Positions 36,736 through 48,785 of a stretch of DNA of 64,000 bases are shown here, in pieces. The stretch comes from Cherax quadricarinatus. Lineage: Eukaryota > Arthropoda > Malacostraca > Decapoda > Parastacidae. Every line of letters begins with the position of its first letter. Within the stretch, counting starts at the first letter, position 1. The notes under the pieces were generated by a model, which saw only the letters and a program-made list of their open reading frames with translations, ran no database searches and was not told the origin of the DNA. The stretch spans positions 46,407,318 to 46,471,317 of the forward strand of contig NC_091298.1 of the NCBI RefSeq assembly GCF_038502225.1. Reading direction: 5' to 3'. Made by a program: the position numbers and the translations under genes.

Positions 36736-37115
36736 TAGGTTACTAAGAACAGGTGAAAGAGGATTTCCCATTGCCATACCAAACTTCTGAGTGTAAAACT
36801 TACCATTAAATACAAATTTTGCATCAACAATGCAAAGTTTAATAAGTTTAAAGATAGTAGGAACTGGCAATGGTAAATCATAATTAACAAGTTCTTCAGA
36901 TAAGAAACTTAATAAATCACCAAAATTTATCAACTAAATCTATGTTGTTTTAACATTAAAGTTAGAAATTTTGCCAACAATAGGGCTCAAAATGTCAACT
37001 AGCCATTTGCATAATTTATATGAAACTGATCCTATAGAGCTAATGTATGGGCTAATAAAATCACATAAACCAGGTAATCCAATCAGATCAATTATTAGCT
37101 CCATAGGAATATTTT
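36735..37115 (-). pseudogene. Penelope-like element reverse transcriptase fragment
   Basis: On the minus strand the sequence codes SYKLCKWLVDILSPIVGK, then an in-frame stop near 36937, then NFGDLLSFLSEELVNYDLPL, FVFNGKFYTQKFGMAMGNPL and SPVLSNLY. The GMAMGNPLSP block is the typical Penelope-like reverse-transcriptase motif preceding the catalytic region. The catalytic Asp pair is lost because the fragment ends in the 52-bp array. The endonuclease fragment at 37608-37945 lies on its 5' side, the wrong order for a single element, so they are separate insertions. Confidence 0.8.
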
Positions 37116-37121
37116 GTAAGT

Positions 37122-37351
37122 TGCCGTGAAGGACCTGTCTAGTTGGGCCAGCGGGCCTGCTGCAGTGTTCTCTTTCTTATGAGTCGCATGTCGTCGTGCA
37201 TCAGGTGTTGCTTTGTTGTGGGATGTGATGGTGAGGTGTGGCCTGGACCCTTTATATGCCTTCCCTTGATGTATTACTTTTATTGTTCCTTGATAATGTG
37301 AGTAGTCACGAAAGTGCTTGGAATTTCACTATTCTTTCACAGTGGTTGTTT

Positions 37352-37352
<1 letters not shown>
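37122..37352 (+). mobile_element. LINE-B-like tail and PLE 3' end (plus strand)
   Basis: gggccagcgggcctgctgca followed by gtgttctctttcttatg (about 37140-37180) is the tail shared with LINE-B. It continues into a PLE-type end containing ttgataatgtgagtagtcac and GAAAGTGC (37290-37318). Here ttcc can pair with ggaa across a helix-II candidate gtga/tcac, a hammerhead layout. The core reads TTGATAA instead of CTGANGA, so activity is doubtful. Confidence 0.55.

Positions 37353-37427
<75 letters not shown>
37353..37427. repeat. (TA)n microsatellite between two PLE ends
   Basis: About 75 bp of uninterrupted TA repeats, with PLE 3' ends pointing at it from both sides. Confidence 0.97.
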
Positions 37428-37429
<2 letters not shown>

Positions 37430-37444
37430 AAATCTGAAATAAAA

Positions 37445-37497
37445 TCTGAGCACTTTCATGTGCTTACACACACATCTTCAGAGGAATAGGAAGAAGC
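37445..37497 (-). ncRNA. Hammerhead-ribozyme-like motif at a PLE 3' end
   Basis: On the minus strand CTGAAGA (complement of 37475-37481) is followed by a tgtg/caca helix-II candidate, GAAA (complement of 37454-37457) and GTGCTC. CTGANGA plus GAAA is the hammerhead core; position 7 tolerates any base. Helix III would be the near-palindrome AGTGCT. Helix I is weak. Confidence 0.55.
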
Positions 37498-37607
37498 AAG
37501 AAACCATATTTAAAATGTTAAACACTGAAGTGACACTTGAGTGAGAGCAGGTAACAACACCTCACACAAACAGGTCCTGCACAACATTTGTCCAACATCA
37601 AGTCAGG

Positions 37608-37945
37608 TTATTTGTAAGACAAAGAACACACACTATTCTGGACTATATAGCCGTCAACTTTATACTTTGCAGAACACAAATTTGAAATATGTTGTGCATC
37701 ATGCTTGATAAGAGATGATTCCACAATATTTTGTTGAACTGTAGAATTACAGGGAAGTATTTCTTTGGCATTAGCATAATCTACAGTATGGCCTGTATCC
37801 CTTACATGAATAAACAAAGCAGTGGACTCTTGTCCAGTAGTTACTGCATATTTATATTGTTTAACTCTGGTCTCAAGAGATCTGCCAGTTTGTCCTAAGT
37901 AAAACGTATGACAACTTTTACAAGGGACGGAGTATTGTTATATTT
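37608..37945 (-). pseudogene. PLE GIY-YIG endonuclease domain
   Basis: Minus-strand translation reads YSVPCKSCHTFYLGQTGRSL, then ETRVKQYKYAV, then STALFIHVRDTGHTVDYANA and KEILPC, with NIVESSLI near the end. This matches the GIY-YIG domain of Penelope-like elements. The CxxC pair and the HV...H spacing are zinc-finger-like, YLGQTGR is the second catalytic tyrosine and arginine block, and the VESSLI block carries the metal-binding glutamate. The domain nicks DNA for element integration. The upstream reverse transcriptase is absent, so this is a 5'-truncated relic although the domain itself is largely open. Confidence 0.82.
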
Positions 37946-38189
37946 GCAGACAACTTTAACTTAGGTTTATCCACTTTCATTGAACAGCTATCTTGCCAGA
38001 AGCGTGCACACATCACAGTTTTAATAACCCTCACGACAGCAACATCTACCTCCAGGCCTCAAGTCTGACTAACCGGATCCCTTCATAAATTTTATCTTGT
38101 TTATACTCCAACAGCACGTTAAATCCCTAAAACACACTTGTCTCCACTCCCATCAAATACGCTCACACACGGCTACTAAGTGTTCAAGT
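37946..38189. other. Unassigned sequence
   Basis: No gene or recognised repeat between the PLE fragment and the LINE fragment. Confidence 0.5.
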
Positions 38190-38700
38190 CACTACCACTT
38201 AAAGCGTCCTTTACAACCTCCGCATCAGTAGTGTTAAACCTCACACCCTTATAAAGGTGTTGGAACCACTGTACTCTGATACATTTCTCTTTTTTTCTCC
38301 AGAGATACTTTAACTCTCCATCTATCTTTTTCCCCTTTTACACAGTGTACGTTTTCCCTCGGACCCATCATCTTCTGACTGGCCAACTGCCAAGTATTCA
38401 AATACATCTACTTCTTCCATACTTCCTTCTTTCAGTCTGATATCCCGTCGATCATTGACTAAGTTCTTGTTGACTCTCATTTCCTTCCTCTTTTCTCTGT
38501 ACTTTTGTCCAAACATTTTGCATACCTTTTCAAGCTTGTCGAGCAAAAATCTGCAACTTCTATTCAGATATTACCAAAAGAAGCGTGTCATCATCAAACA
38601 GCAACTGTGACAACTTCCATATCCTATCAGATTATTATTTCTAAATCCTACACCTTCTCAACACCCTAACATTCACTTCTTTTATAATCCCACCAATAAA
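38190..38700 (-). pseudogene. Third LINE type: reverse-transcriptase C-terminal relic
   Basis: Minus-strand pieces read QLLFDDDTLLLV (a changed ADD box; near 38600), MLDKLEKVCKMFGQKYREKR, RRDIRLKEGSMEEVDVFEYL and SEDDGSEGKR. The FEYL...DGG pattern is typical of the region after the catalytic Asp pair in many LINE reverse transcriptases (Jockey- or RTE-like) and differs from LINE-A and LINE-B. Stops and a frameshift make it inactive. Confidence 0.6.
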
Positions 38701-38847
38701 CTTATTTAACAGCCATGGTGACATCACACATCTTGGTTTAAGATTTATTTTTATTGGTAAAATGTTCCCCTTCTCTCACACACGTTCTCTTAACAACGTA
38801 CTGGAGAGATACGGAAGGACGTGCAACACAGACGCAGTGTACAGAAG

Positions 38848-39694
38848 GGTCACCAGGAGTACTGATGACTCCAGGGTCACCAGGGGTACTGAGGACCCCA
38901 GGGTCACCAGGGGTAGTGAGGACCCCAGGGTCACCAGGGGTACTGAGGACACCAGGGTCACCAGGGGTAGTGAGGACCCCAGGGGTACTGATGACACCAC
39001 GGGTACTGAGGACACCAGGGGTACTGAGGACCCCAGGGTCACCAGGGGTACTGATGACACCAGGGTCACCCAGGGAACTGAGGACACCAGGGTCACCACG
39101 GGTACTGAGGACACCAGGGTCACCAGGGGTACTGAGGACACCAGGGTCACCAAGGGTACTGAGGACACCAGGGTCACCAGGGGTACTGAGGACACCAGGG
39201 CCACCAGGAGTACTGAGGACACCTGGGGTACTGAGGACCCCAGGGTCACCAGGGGTACTGAGGACCCCAGGGTCACCAGGGGTACTGATGACACCAGGGT
39301 CACCAGGGGTACTGAGGACACCAGGGTCACCAGGGGTACTAAGGACCCCAGGGTCACCAGGGGTGCTGATGACACCAGGGTCACCAGGGGTACTGAGGAC
39401 ACCAGGGTCACCAGGGGTACTGAGGACACTAGAGTCACCAGGAGTACTGAGGACACCAGGGTCACCAGGGGTACTGAGGACACCAGGGCACCAGGGGTAC
39501 TGAGGACACTAGAGTCACCAGGAGTACTGAGGACACCAGGGTCACCAGGGGTACTGAGGACACCAGGGTCACCAGGGGTACTGAGGACACTAGAGTCACC
39601 AGGGGTACTGAGGACACCAGGGTCACCAGGGGTACTGAGGACACCAGGGGTACTGAGGACACCAGGGGTACTGAGGATACCAGGACAAGAGGAC
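38848..39694. repeat. 27-bp minisatellite, about 31 copies
   Basis: Unit core gtcaccaggggtactgagga followed by caccag; 18-bp units lacking gtcaccagg occur several times. As 27 and 18 are multiples of three, frames stay open on both strands (Gly/Val/Leu/Arg/Thr/Pro or Arg/Gly/Thr/Glu/Asp). These are not convincing genes. Confidence 0.95.
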
Positions 39695-40153
39695 AGTCAA
39701 CCATCACAAATATTGGTGAAACGTGTAGAAGTCTTTAAGAGAAGACTGGATGACTATGTCCGCTAAGTGTTGGATCTAGAAACTTTGATGAACATGTGTG
39801 CCAGCAGACAAAAGCCTGACCTCAGCTAGAGTTGCGTGAGTACGAAAACACTCAAAGATGGTCGCAGGTATACATGACAGTGTATACCTTAACATGAGCC
39901 TCACTCTCCCATAAAGAGTCTTCAGACACACATCCACCCACTTATACGTAGTTAATAAATCCATGACTGCGACAAACACTTCCTTTAACATCCTTAACTA
40001 AGTGCTGTGCACTTACAAATTAAAGTGTAAGCACATGGTCTACACTTCACCTACCCTTCCGAATTCCTTCTTCCTCTACTTTCTCTTGTCCCCCTTTATC
40101 TTGGGCAAAGGAATTATGCAAGTTCTCCGTCAGTCCCTAGCTACCTTCCTTGA
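39695..40153. other. Spacer, possible LINE tail remnant at its left end
   Basis: At 39712-39766 the plus strand codes LVKRVEVFKRRLDDYVR and a stop, reminiscent of LINE ORF2 C-termini (VETFKRRLD type). The remainder has no recognised feature. Confidence 0.45.
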
Positions 40154-43100
40154 TGGAGTGGTGGTCATTATCAATGTTGATGGTGTGGTGGTCATTATCA
40201 ATGTTGATGGTGTGGTGGCCATTATCAATGTTGATGGTGTGGTGGTCATTATCAATGTTGATGGTGTGGTGGTCATTATCAATGTTGATGGTGTGGTGGT
40301 CATTATCAATGTTGATGGTGTGGTGGTCATTATCAATGTTGATGGTGTGGTGGTCATTATCAATGTTGATGGTGTGGTGGTCATTATCAATGTTGATGGT
40401 GTGGTGGTCATTATCAATGTTGATGGTGTGGTGGTCATTATCAATGTTGATGGTGTGGTGGTCATTATCAATGTTGATGGTGTGGTGGTCATTATCAATG
40501 TTGATGGTGTGGTGGTCATTATCAATGTTGATGGTGTGGTGGTCATTATCAATGTTGATGGTGTGGTGGTCATTATCAATGTTGATGGTGTGGTGGTCAT
40601 TATCAATGTTGATGGTGTGGTGGTCATTATCAATGTTGATGGTGTGGTGGTCATTATCAATGTTGATGGTGTGGTGGTCATTATCAATGTTGATGGTGTG
40701 GTGGTCATTATCAATGTTGATGGTGTGGTGGTCATTATCAATGTTGATGGTGTGGTGGTCATTATCAATGTTGATGGTGTGGTGGTCATTATCAATGTTG
40801 ATGGTGTGGTGGTCATTATCAATGTTGATGGTGTGGTGGTCATTATCAATGTTGATGGTGTGGTGGTCATTATCAATGTTGATGGTGTGGTGGTCATTAT
40901 CAATGTTGATGGTGTGGTGGTCATTATCAATATTGATGGTGTGGTGGTCATTATCAATGTTGATGGTGTGGTGGTCATTATCAATGTTGATGGTGTGGTG
41001 GCCATTATCAATGTTGATGGTGTGGTGGTCATTATCAATGTTGATGGTGTGGTGGTCATTATCAATGTTGATGGTGTGGTGGCCATTATCAATGTTGATG
41101 GTGTGGTGGTCATTATCAATGTTGATGGTGTGGTGGTCATTATCAATGTTGATGGTGTGGTGGTCATTATCAATGCTGATGGTGTGGTGGTCATTATCAA
41201 TGTTGATGGTGTGGTGGTCATTATCAATGTTGATGGTGTGGTGGTCATTATCAATGCTGATGGTGTGGTGGTCATTATCAATGTTGATGGTGTGGTGGTC
41301 ATTATCAATGTTGATGGTGTGGTGGTCATTATCAATGTTGATGGTGTGGTGGTCATTATCAATGTTGATGGTGTGGTGGTCATTATCAATGTTGATGGTG
41401 TGGTGGTCATTATCAATGTTGATGGTGTGGTGGTCATTATCAATGTTGATGGTGTGGTGGTCATTATCAATGTTGATGGTGTGGTGGTCATTATCAATGT
41501 TGATGGTGTGGTGGTCATTATCAATGTTGATGGTGTGGTGGTCATTATCAATGTTGATGGTGTGGTGGTCATTATCAATGTTGATGGTGTGGTGGTCATT
41601 ATCAATGTTGATGGTGTGGTGGTCATTATCAATGTTGATGGTGTGGTGGTCATTATCAATGTTGATGGTGTGGTGGTCATTATCAATGTTGATGGTGTGG
41701 TGGTCATTATCAATGTTGATGGTGTGGTGGTCATTATCAATGTTGATGGTGTGGTGGTCATTATCAATGTTGATGGTGTGGTGGTCATTATCAATGTTGA
41801 TGGTGTGGTGGTCATTATCAATGTTGATGGTGTGGTGGTCATTATCAATGTTGATGGTGTGGTGGTCATTATCAATGTTGATGGTGTGGTGGTCATTATC
41901 AATGTTGATGGTGTGGTGGTCATTATCAATGTTGATGGTGTGGTGGTCATTATCAATGTTGATGGTGTGGTGGTCATTATCAATGTTGATGGTGTGGTGG
42001 TCATTATCAATGTTGATGGTGTGGTGGTCATTATCAATGTTGATGGTGTGGTGGTCATTATCAATGTTGATGGTGTGGTGGTCATTATCAATGTTGATGG
42101 TGTGGTGGTCATTATCAATGTTGATGGTGTGGTGGTCATTATCAATGTTGATGGTGTGGTGGTCATTATCAATGTTGATGGTGTGGTGGTCATTATCAAT
42201 GTTGATGGTGTGGTGGTCATTATCAATGTTGATGGTGTGGTGGTCATTATCAATGTTGATGGTGTGGTGGTCATTATCAATGTTGATGGTGTGGTGGTCA
42301 TTATCATTATCAATGTTGATGGTGTGGTGGTCATTATCAATGTTGATGGTGTGGTGGTCATTATCAATGTTGATGGTGTGGTGGTCATTATCAATGTTGA
42401 TGGTGTGGTGGTCATTATCAATGTTGATGGTGTGGTGGTCATTATCAATGTTGATGGTGTGGTGGTCATTATCAATGTTGATGGTGTGGTGGTCATTATC
42501 AATGTTGATGGTGTGGTGGTCATTATCAATGTTGATGGTGTGGTGGTCATTATCAATGTTGATGGTGTGGTGGTCATTATCAATGTTGATGGTGTGGTGG
42601 TCATTATCAATGTTGATGTGGTGGATGTTGTGTGGTGGTCATTATCAATGTTGATGGTGTGGTGGTCATTATCAATGTTGATGGTGTGGTGGTCATTATC
42701 AATGTTGATGGTGTGGTGGTCATTATCAATGTTGATGGTGTGGTGGTCATTATCAATGTTGATGGTGTGGTGGTCATTATCAATGTTGATGGTGTGGTGG
42801 TCATTATCAATGTTGATGGTGTGGTGGTCATTATCATGTTGATGGTGTGGTGGTCATTATCAATGTTGATGGTGTGGTGGTCATTATCAATGTTGATGGT
42901 GTGGTGGTCATTATCAATGTTGATGATGGTGTGGTGGTCATTATCAATGTTGATGGTGTGGTGGTCATTATCAATGTTGATGGTGTGGTGGGCATTATCA
43001 ATGTTGATGGTGTGGTGGTCATTATCAATGTTGATGGTGTGGTGGTCATTATCAATGTTGATGGTGTGGTGGTCATTATCAATGTTGATGGTGTGGTGGT

Positions 43101-46100
43101 CATTATCAATGTTGATGGTGTGGTGGTCATTATCAATGTTGATGGTGTGGTGGTCATTATCAATGTTGATGGTGTGGTGGTCATTATCAATGTTGATGGT
43201 GTGGTGGTCATTATCAATGTTGATGGTGTGGTGGTCATTATCAATGTTGATGGTGTGGTGGTCATTATCAATGTTGATGGTGTGGTGGTCATTATCAATG
43301 TTGATGGTGTGGTGGTCATTATCAATGTTGATGGTGTGGTGGTCATTATCAATGTTGATGGTGTGGTGGTCATTATCAATGTTGATGGTGTGGTGGTCAT
43401 TATCAATGTTGATGGTGTGGTGGTCATTATCAATGTTGATGGTGTGGTGGTCATTATCAATGTTGATGGTGTGGTGGTCATTATCAATGTTGATGGTGTG
43501 GTGGTCATTATCAATGTTGATGGTGGGGTGGTCATTATATATGATGATGGTGTGGTGGTGGTCATTATCAATGTTGATGGTGTGGTGGTCATTATCAATG
43601 TTGATGGTGTGGTGGTCATTATCAATGTTGATGGTGTGGTGGTCATTATCAATGTTGATGGTGTGGTGGTCATTATCAATGTTGATGGTGTGGTGGTCAT
43701 TATCAATGTTGATGGTGTGGTGGTCATTATCAATGTTGATGGTGTGGTGGACATTATCAATGTTGATGGTGTGGTGGTCATTATCAATGTTGTTGGGGTG
43801 GTGGTCATTATCAATGTTGATGGTCATTATCAATGTTGATGTGTGGTCATTATCAATGTTGATGGTGTGGTGGACATTATCTATGTTGATGGTGTGGTGG
43901 TCATTATCAATGTTGATGGTGTGGTGGTCATTATCAATGTTGATGGTGTGGTGGTCATTATCAATGTTGATGGTGTGGTGGTCATTATCAATGTTGATGG
44001 TGTGGTGGTCATTATCAATGTTGATGGTGTGGTGGTCATTATCAATGTTGATGGTGTGGTGGTCATTATCAATGTTGATGGTGTGGTGGTCATTATCAAT
44101 GTTGATGGTGTGGTGGTCATTATCAATGTTGATGGTGTGGTGGTCATTATCAATGTTGATGGTGTGGTGGTCATTATCAATGTTGTGTGGTGGTCATTAT
44201 CAATGTTGATGGTGTGGTGGTCATTATCAATGTTGATGTGTGGTCATTATCAATCTTGATGTTGTGGTGGTCATTATCAATGATGATGGTGTGGTGGTCA
44301 TTATCAATGTTGATGGTGTGGTGGTCATTATCAATGTTGATGGTGTGGTGGTCATTATCAATGTTGATGGTGTGGTGGTCATTATCAATGTTGATGGTGT
44401 GGTGGTCATTATCAATGTTGATGGTGTGGTGGTCATTATCAATGTTGATGGTGTGGTGGTCATTATCAATGTTGATGGTGTGGTGGTCATTATCAATGTT
44501 GATGGTGTGGTGGTCATTATCAATGTTGATGGTGTGGTGGTCATTATCAATGTTGATGGTGTGGTGGTCATTATCAATGTTGATGGTGTGGTGGTCATTA
44601 TCAATGTTGATGGTGTGGTGGTCATTATCAATGTTGATGGTGTGGTGGTCATTATCAATGTTGATGGTGTGGTGGTCATTATCAATGTTGATGGTGTGGT
44701 GGTCATTATCAATGTTGATGGTGTGGTGGTCATTATCAATGTCATTATCAATTGATGGTGTGGTGGTCATTATCAATGTTGATGGTGTGGTGGTCATTAT
44801 CAATGTTGATGGTGTGGTGGTCATTATCAATGTTGATGGTGTGGTGGTCATTATCAATGTTGATGGTGTGGTGGTCATTATCAATGTTGATGGTGTGGTG
44901 GTCAGTATCATAGTTGATGGTGTGGTGTCATTATCAATTGATGGTGTGGTGGTCATTATCAATGTCATTATCAATGTTGATGGTGTGGTGGTCATTATCA
45001 ATGTTGATGGTGTGGTGGTCATTATCAATGTTGATGGTTGATGGTGTGGTGGTCATTATCAATGTTGATGGTGTGGTGGTCATTATCAATGTTGATGGTG
45101 TGGTGGTCATTATCAATGTTGATGGTGTGGTGGTCATTATCAATGCTGATGGTGTGGTGGTCATTATCAATGTTGATGGTGTGGTGGTCATTATCAATGT
45201 TGATGGTGTGGTGGTCATTATCAATGTTGATGGTGTGGTGGTCATTATCAATGCTGATGGTGTGGTGGTCATTATCAATGTTGATGGTGTGGTGGTCATT
45301 ATCAATGTTGATGGTGTGGTGGTCATTATCAATGTTGATGGTGTGGTGGTCATTATCAATGTTGATGGTGTGGTGGTCATTATCAATGTTGATGGTGTGG
45401 TGGTCATTATCAATGTTGATGGTGTGGTGGTCATTATCAATGTTGATGGTGTGGTGGTCATTATCAATGTTGATGGTGTGGTGGTCATTATCAATGTTGA
45501 TGGTGTGGTGGTCATTATCAATGCTGATGGTGTGGTGGTCATTATCAATGTTGATGGTGTGGTGGTCATTATCAATGTTGATGGTGTGGTGGTCATTATC
45601 AATGTTGATGGTGTGGTGGTCATTATCAATGCTGATGGTGTGGTGGTCATTATCAATGTTGATGGTGTGGTGGTCATTATCAATGTTGATGGTGTGGTGG
45701 TGATTATCAATGTTGATGGTGTGGTGGTGATTATCAATGTTGATGGTGTGGTGGTCATTATCAATGCTGATGGTGTGGTGGTCATTATCAATGTTGATGG
45801 TGTGGTGGTCATTATCAATGTTGATGGTGTGGTGGTCATTATCAATGTTGATGGTGTGGTGGTCATTATCAATGTTGATGGTGTGGTGGTCATTATCAAT
45901 GTTGATGGTGTGGTGGTCATTATCAATGTTGATGGTGTGGTGGTCATTATCAATGTTGATGGTGTGGTGGTCATTATCAATGTTGATGGTGTGGTGGTCA
46001 TTATCAATGTTGATGGTGTGGTGGTCATTATCAATGTTGATGGTGTGGTGGCCATTATCAATGTTGATGGTGTGGTGGTCATTATCAATGTTGATGGTGT

Positions 46101-47012
46101 GGTGGTCATTATCAATGTTGATGGTGTGGTGGCCATTATCAATGTTGATGGTGTGGTGGTCATTATCAATGTTGATGGTGTGGTGGTCATTATCAATGTT
46201 GATGGTGTGGTGGTCATTATCAATGTTGATGGTGTGGTGGTCATTATCAATGTTGATGGTGTGGTGGTCATTATCAATGTTGATGTGGTGGTGGTCATTA
46301 TCAATGTTGATGGTGTGGTGGTCATTATCAATGCTGATGGTGTGGTGGTCATTATCAATGTTGATGGTGTGGTGGTCATTATCAATGTTGATGTGGTGGT
46401 CATTATCAATGCTGATGGTGTGGTGGTCATTATCAATGTTGATGGTGTGGTGGTCATTATCAATGTTGATGGTGTGGTGGTCATTATCAATGTTGATGGT
46501 GTGGTGGTCATTATCAATGTTGATGGTGTGGTGGTCATTATCAATGTTGATGTGGTGGTCATTATCAATGCTGATGGTGTGGTGGTCATTATCAATGTTG
46601 ATGGTGTGGTGGTCATTATCAATGTTGATGGTGTGGTGGTCATTATCAATGTTGATGGTGTGGTGGTCATTATCAATGTTGATGGTGTGGTGGTCATTAT
46701 CAATGTTGATGGTGTGGTGGTCATTATCAATGTTGATGGTGTGGTGGTCATTATCAATGTTGATGGTGTGGTGGCCATTATCAATGTTGATGGTGTGGTG
46801 GTCATTATCAATGTTGATGGTGTGGTGGTCATTATCAATGTTGATGTGGTGGTCATTATCAATGTTGATGGTGTGGCGGTCATTATCAATGTTGATGGTG
46901 TGGCGGTCATTATCAATGTTGATGGTGTGGTGGTCATTATCAATGTTGATGGTGTGGTGGTCATTATCAATGTTGATGGTGTGGTGGTCATTATAAATAT
47001 TAATAGTGTGGT
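40154..47012. repeat. 27-bp minisatellite, about 250 copies (6.9 kb)
   Basis: Unit core ggtcattatcaatgttga followed by tggtgtggt. Nine codons per unit keep two plus-strand frames (VVIINVDGV and WWSLSMLMV repeats) and two minus-strand frames (TPSTLIMTT and HHTINIDND repeats) open for hundreds of codons. None has non-repeat context supporting a gene. Units are highly uniform from 41280 to 42290 and increasingly disrupted at 42600-45040 by short deletions and duplications such as tcattatcattatc. Variants gccattatc and aatgctgat cluster. Confidence 0.97.
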
Positions 47013-47261
47013 GGCCATTATGAATGGCCTTTATTCAACTGATAATGTCAACCATGGACTCTAATTATGTACCAATATTTTTAGAGTGTGATTTTTAATA
47101 AGGTGTTGTAAATGGTCCACTTCAGCAGCACTAAAAACAGACAACAACTGAGAAAAAAATGTGAATATATGGTGACAGACTGGAGAAACATTTATTAAAT
47201 ATTTCTTCTTTTTTGGTGTTCGTTATTTTAGACGATGAAATAAAACTGATATTTTTATACT

Positions 47262-47262
<1 letters not shown>
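47013..47262. other. AT-rich spacer
   Basis: About 250 bp without a recognised gene or repeat. Confidence 0.6.

Positions 47263-47354
<92 letters not shown>
47263..47354. repeat. (CA)n microsatellite upstream of a LINE-A fragment
   Basis: About 90 bp of CA repeats with one CT interruption, abutting a 5'-truncated LINE-A copy. Confidence 0.97.
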
Positions 47355-47357
<3 letters not shown>

Positions 47358-48252
47358 AAAGGAATGGACAGAGTGAGTAAAAGGGACTACGCAATGGGAA
47401 TAATTCATTCTGGGGTCCCAAGGTGGTGATTGCAGTGATGTACAACCCGCTACCGAACAACAGGAGACCAAGAGAAGAATATGATGAAAGCAACAGAGCA
47501 ATGGTGGACACGCTAGATGAGGTTTCCAGAAGGGCCAATACGGGAAAGTCAAAGTTACTAGTTGTGGGTGATTTCAATCACAAAGAGACTGACTAGGAAA
47601 ACCTGGAGCCACATGCGGTACCTGAAAACGTGAAAAGCCAAGATGATGGAGGTGGTACTGAAAAACCTCATGCATCAACATGTTAGGGACACTACCAGAG
47701 AGAGAGGAGAGAACGAACCAGCAAGACTGGACCTCGTATTCACCTTGAGTAGTTCAGACATTGAGGACATCACATAGGACAAAATCGGCCCCTCAGAGCT
47801 AGTGATCATGTGGTCCTGAGCTTCGAATACAAGTGGAGAGGGAAGCAGGAGTAGGATGATAGAAGCCAAACTACAAAAGGGGACCCAACATAGGCATGAG
47901 GAACTTCCTGAGAGAGGTTCAGATGGAAAGAGAATTGGTGGGAAAATCAGTAAACGAAATGATGGACTACATAACAAAATGCAAGGAAGCAACAGAAATA
48001 ATGGGAAAACCAGAACACGCCCTTGGTTCAACTAACGGTGTAGAGAGGCCAAAACTAAGTGCATTAGAGACTGGAAAATACATAGAAGACAAAGGACCCA
48101 GGAAAATAGATTAGTAGAAGAGCCTAAAACGAGTGTGCACAGATAAGGAGGGAGATCCAGCGGCAATACGAAAACGACATAGCATCAAAAGCCAGGTCTG
48201 ACCCGAGGCTGTTGTATAGCTGCATCAAGAGGACAACAGCAGTCCAGGACCA
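47355..48252 (+). mobile_element. LINE-A endonuclease-region fragment
   Basis: Plus-strand copy that starts inside the endonuclease (VIAVMYNPLPNNRRPREEYD) and continues through VVGDFNHKETD, a stop, LDLVFTLSSSDIEDI and the linker IASKARSDPRLLYSCIKRTT. Several stops and frameshifts. It is cut at 48252 by a foldback element and probably resumes at about 50635. Confidence 0.88.
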
Positions 48253-48555
48253 GTACATTCCTCGTCAAGAAACTGAAACTCAGAACTACAAATTCGGTAT
48301 TATGCTCGTGGGAAAAATCCTATGATGCCACTTTTGGTCTTAGTATCTTGACTGGAATAGAAATTTGTGAGATCATTTTTGTTGCTAGGTTGAAATGGTA
48401 GGTTTGTTGGCAACAATCTAACATTTCAAGTTTACCGGAAACTACCAACAATAATGGTCTTAAGATATTAAGACCAAAAGAGGCATCATCATTGGATTTT
48501 TCCTAAGAGCATAACACCGAATTTGTAGTTCTGAGTTTCTTGACGAGGAATGTAC
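48253..48555. mobile_element. Foldback (MITE-like) element with arms of about 105 bp
   Basis: The left arm starts gtacattcctcgtcaagaaa and the right arm ends with its complement (tttcttgacgaggaatgtac). Both arms include cagaactacaaattcggt and gaaaaatcc and a ttttggtctta block, with roughly 88% identity by eye and a 6-bp duplication in the left arm. The middle is unrelated to any ORF. Because GTAC ends both arms, a TA or GTAC target duplication is possible but not provable. Confidence 0.8.
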
Positions 48556-48785
48556 TTACCTACACCAAACCTTCACTGATCTACATTTTCCTTCTTTTTT
48601 CATCAAAGACTGCAAGAAAAGAGCTCTTCAGATCATCGGTTCTCCACACACCAACACCACTCCTAACAAAGTTATAATCCTCCCCAACAGCCAGGTTGCA
48701 CTGAACGTTTCCAAGGTACACGCACAAACTAACACTAGAGTCGCCATCGCATCCAGCACTTCCATAAGGGACAAAATCGAACCAC

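Larger units (their letters stand above)
37428..37945 (-). mobile_element. PLE 3' fragment: GIY-YIG endonuclease and hammerhead-like end
   Basis: Reading the minus strand, a GIY-YIG coding segment (37945-37608) is followed by about 110 bp of untranslated sequence, a hammerhead-like motif (37497-37445) and the TA tract. The order endonuclease then 3' ribozyme end is that of Penelope-like elements. Confidence 0.82.

Noticed and set aside
38754..39766. Collagen-like Gly/Pro/Thr frame in the 27-bp array
   Set aside because: No Gly-X-Y regularity; the sequence is a nine-codon DNA repeat, open also on the minus strand.
40002..47064. 946-, 834-, 826-, 716- and 694-codon frames on both strands as genes
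   Set aside because: They are the same 27-bp repeat read in four frames; indels switch the sequence between frames, showing no coding constraint.
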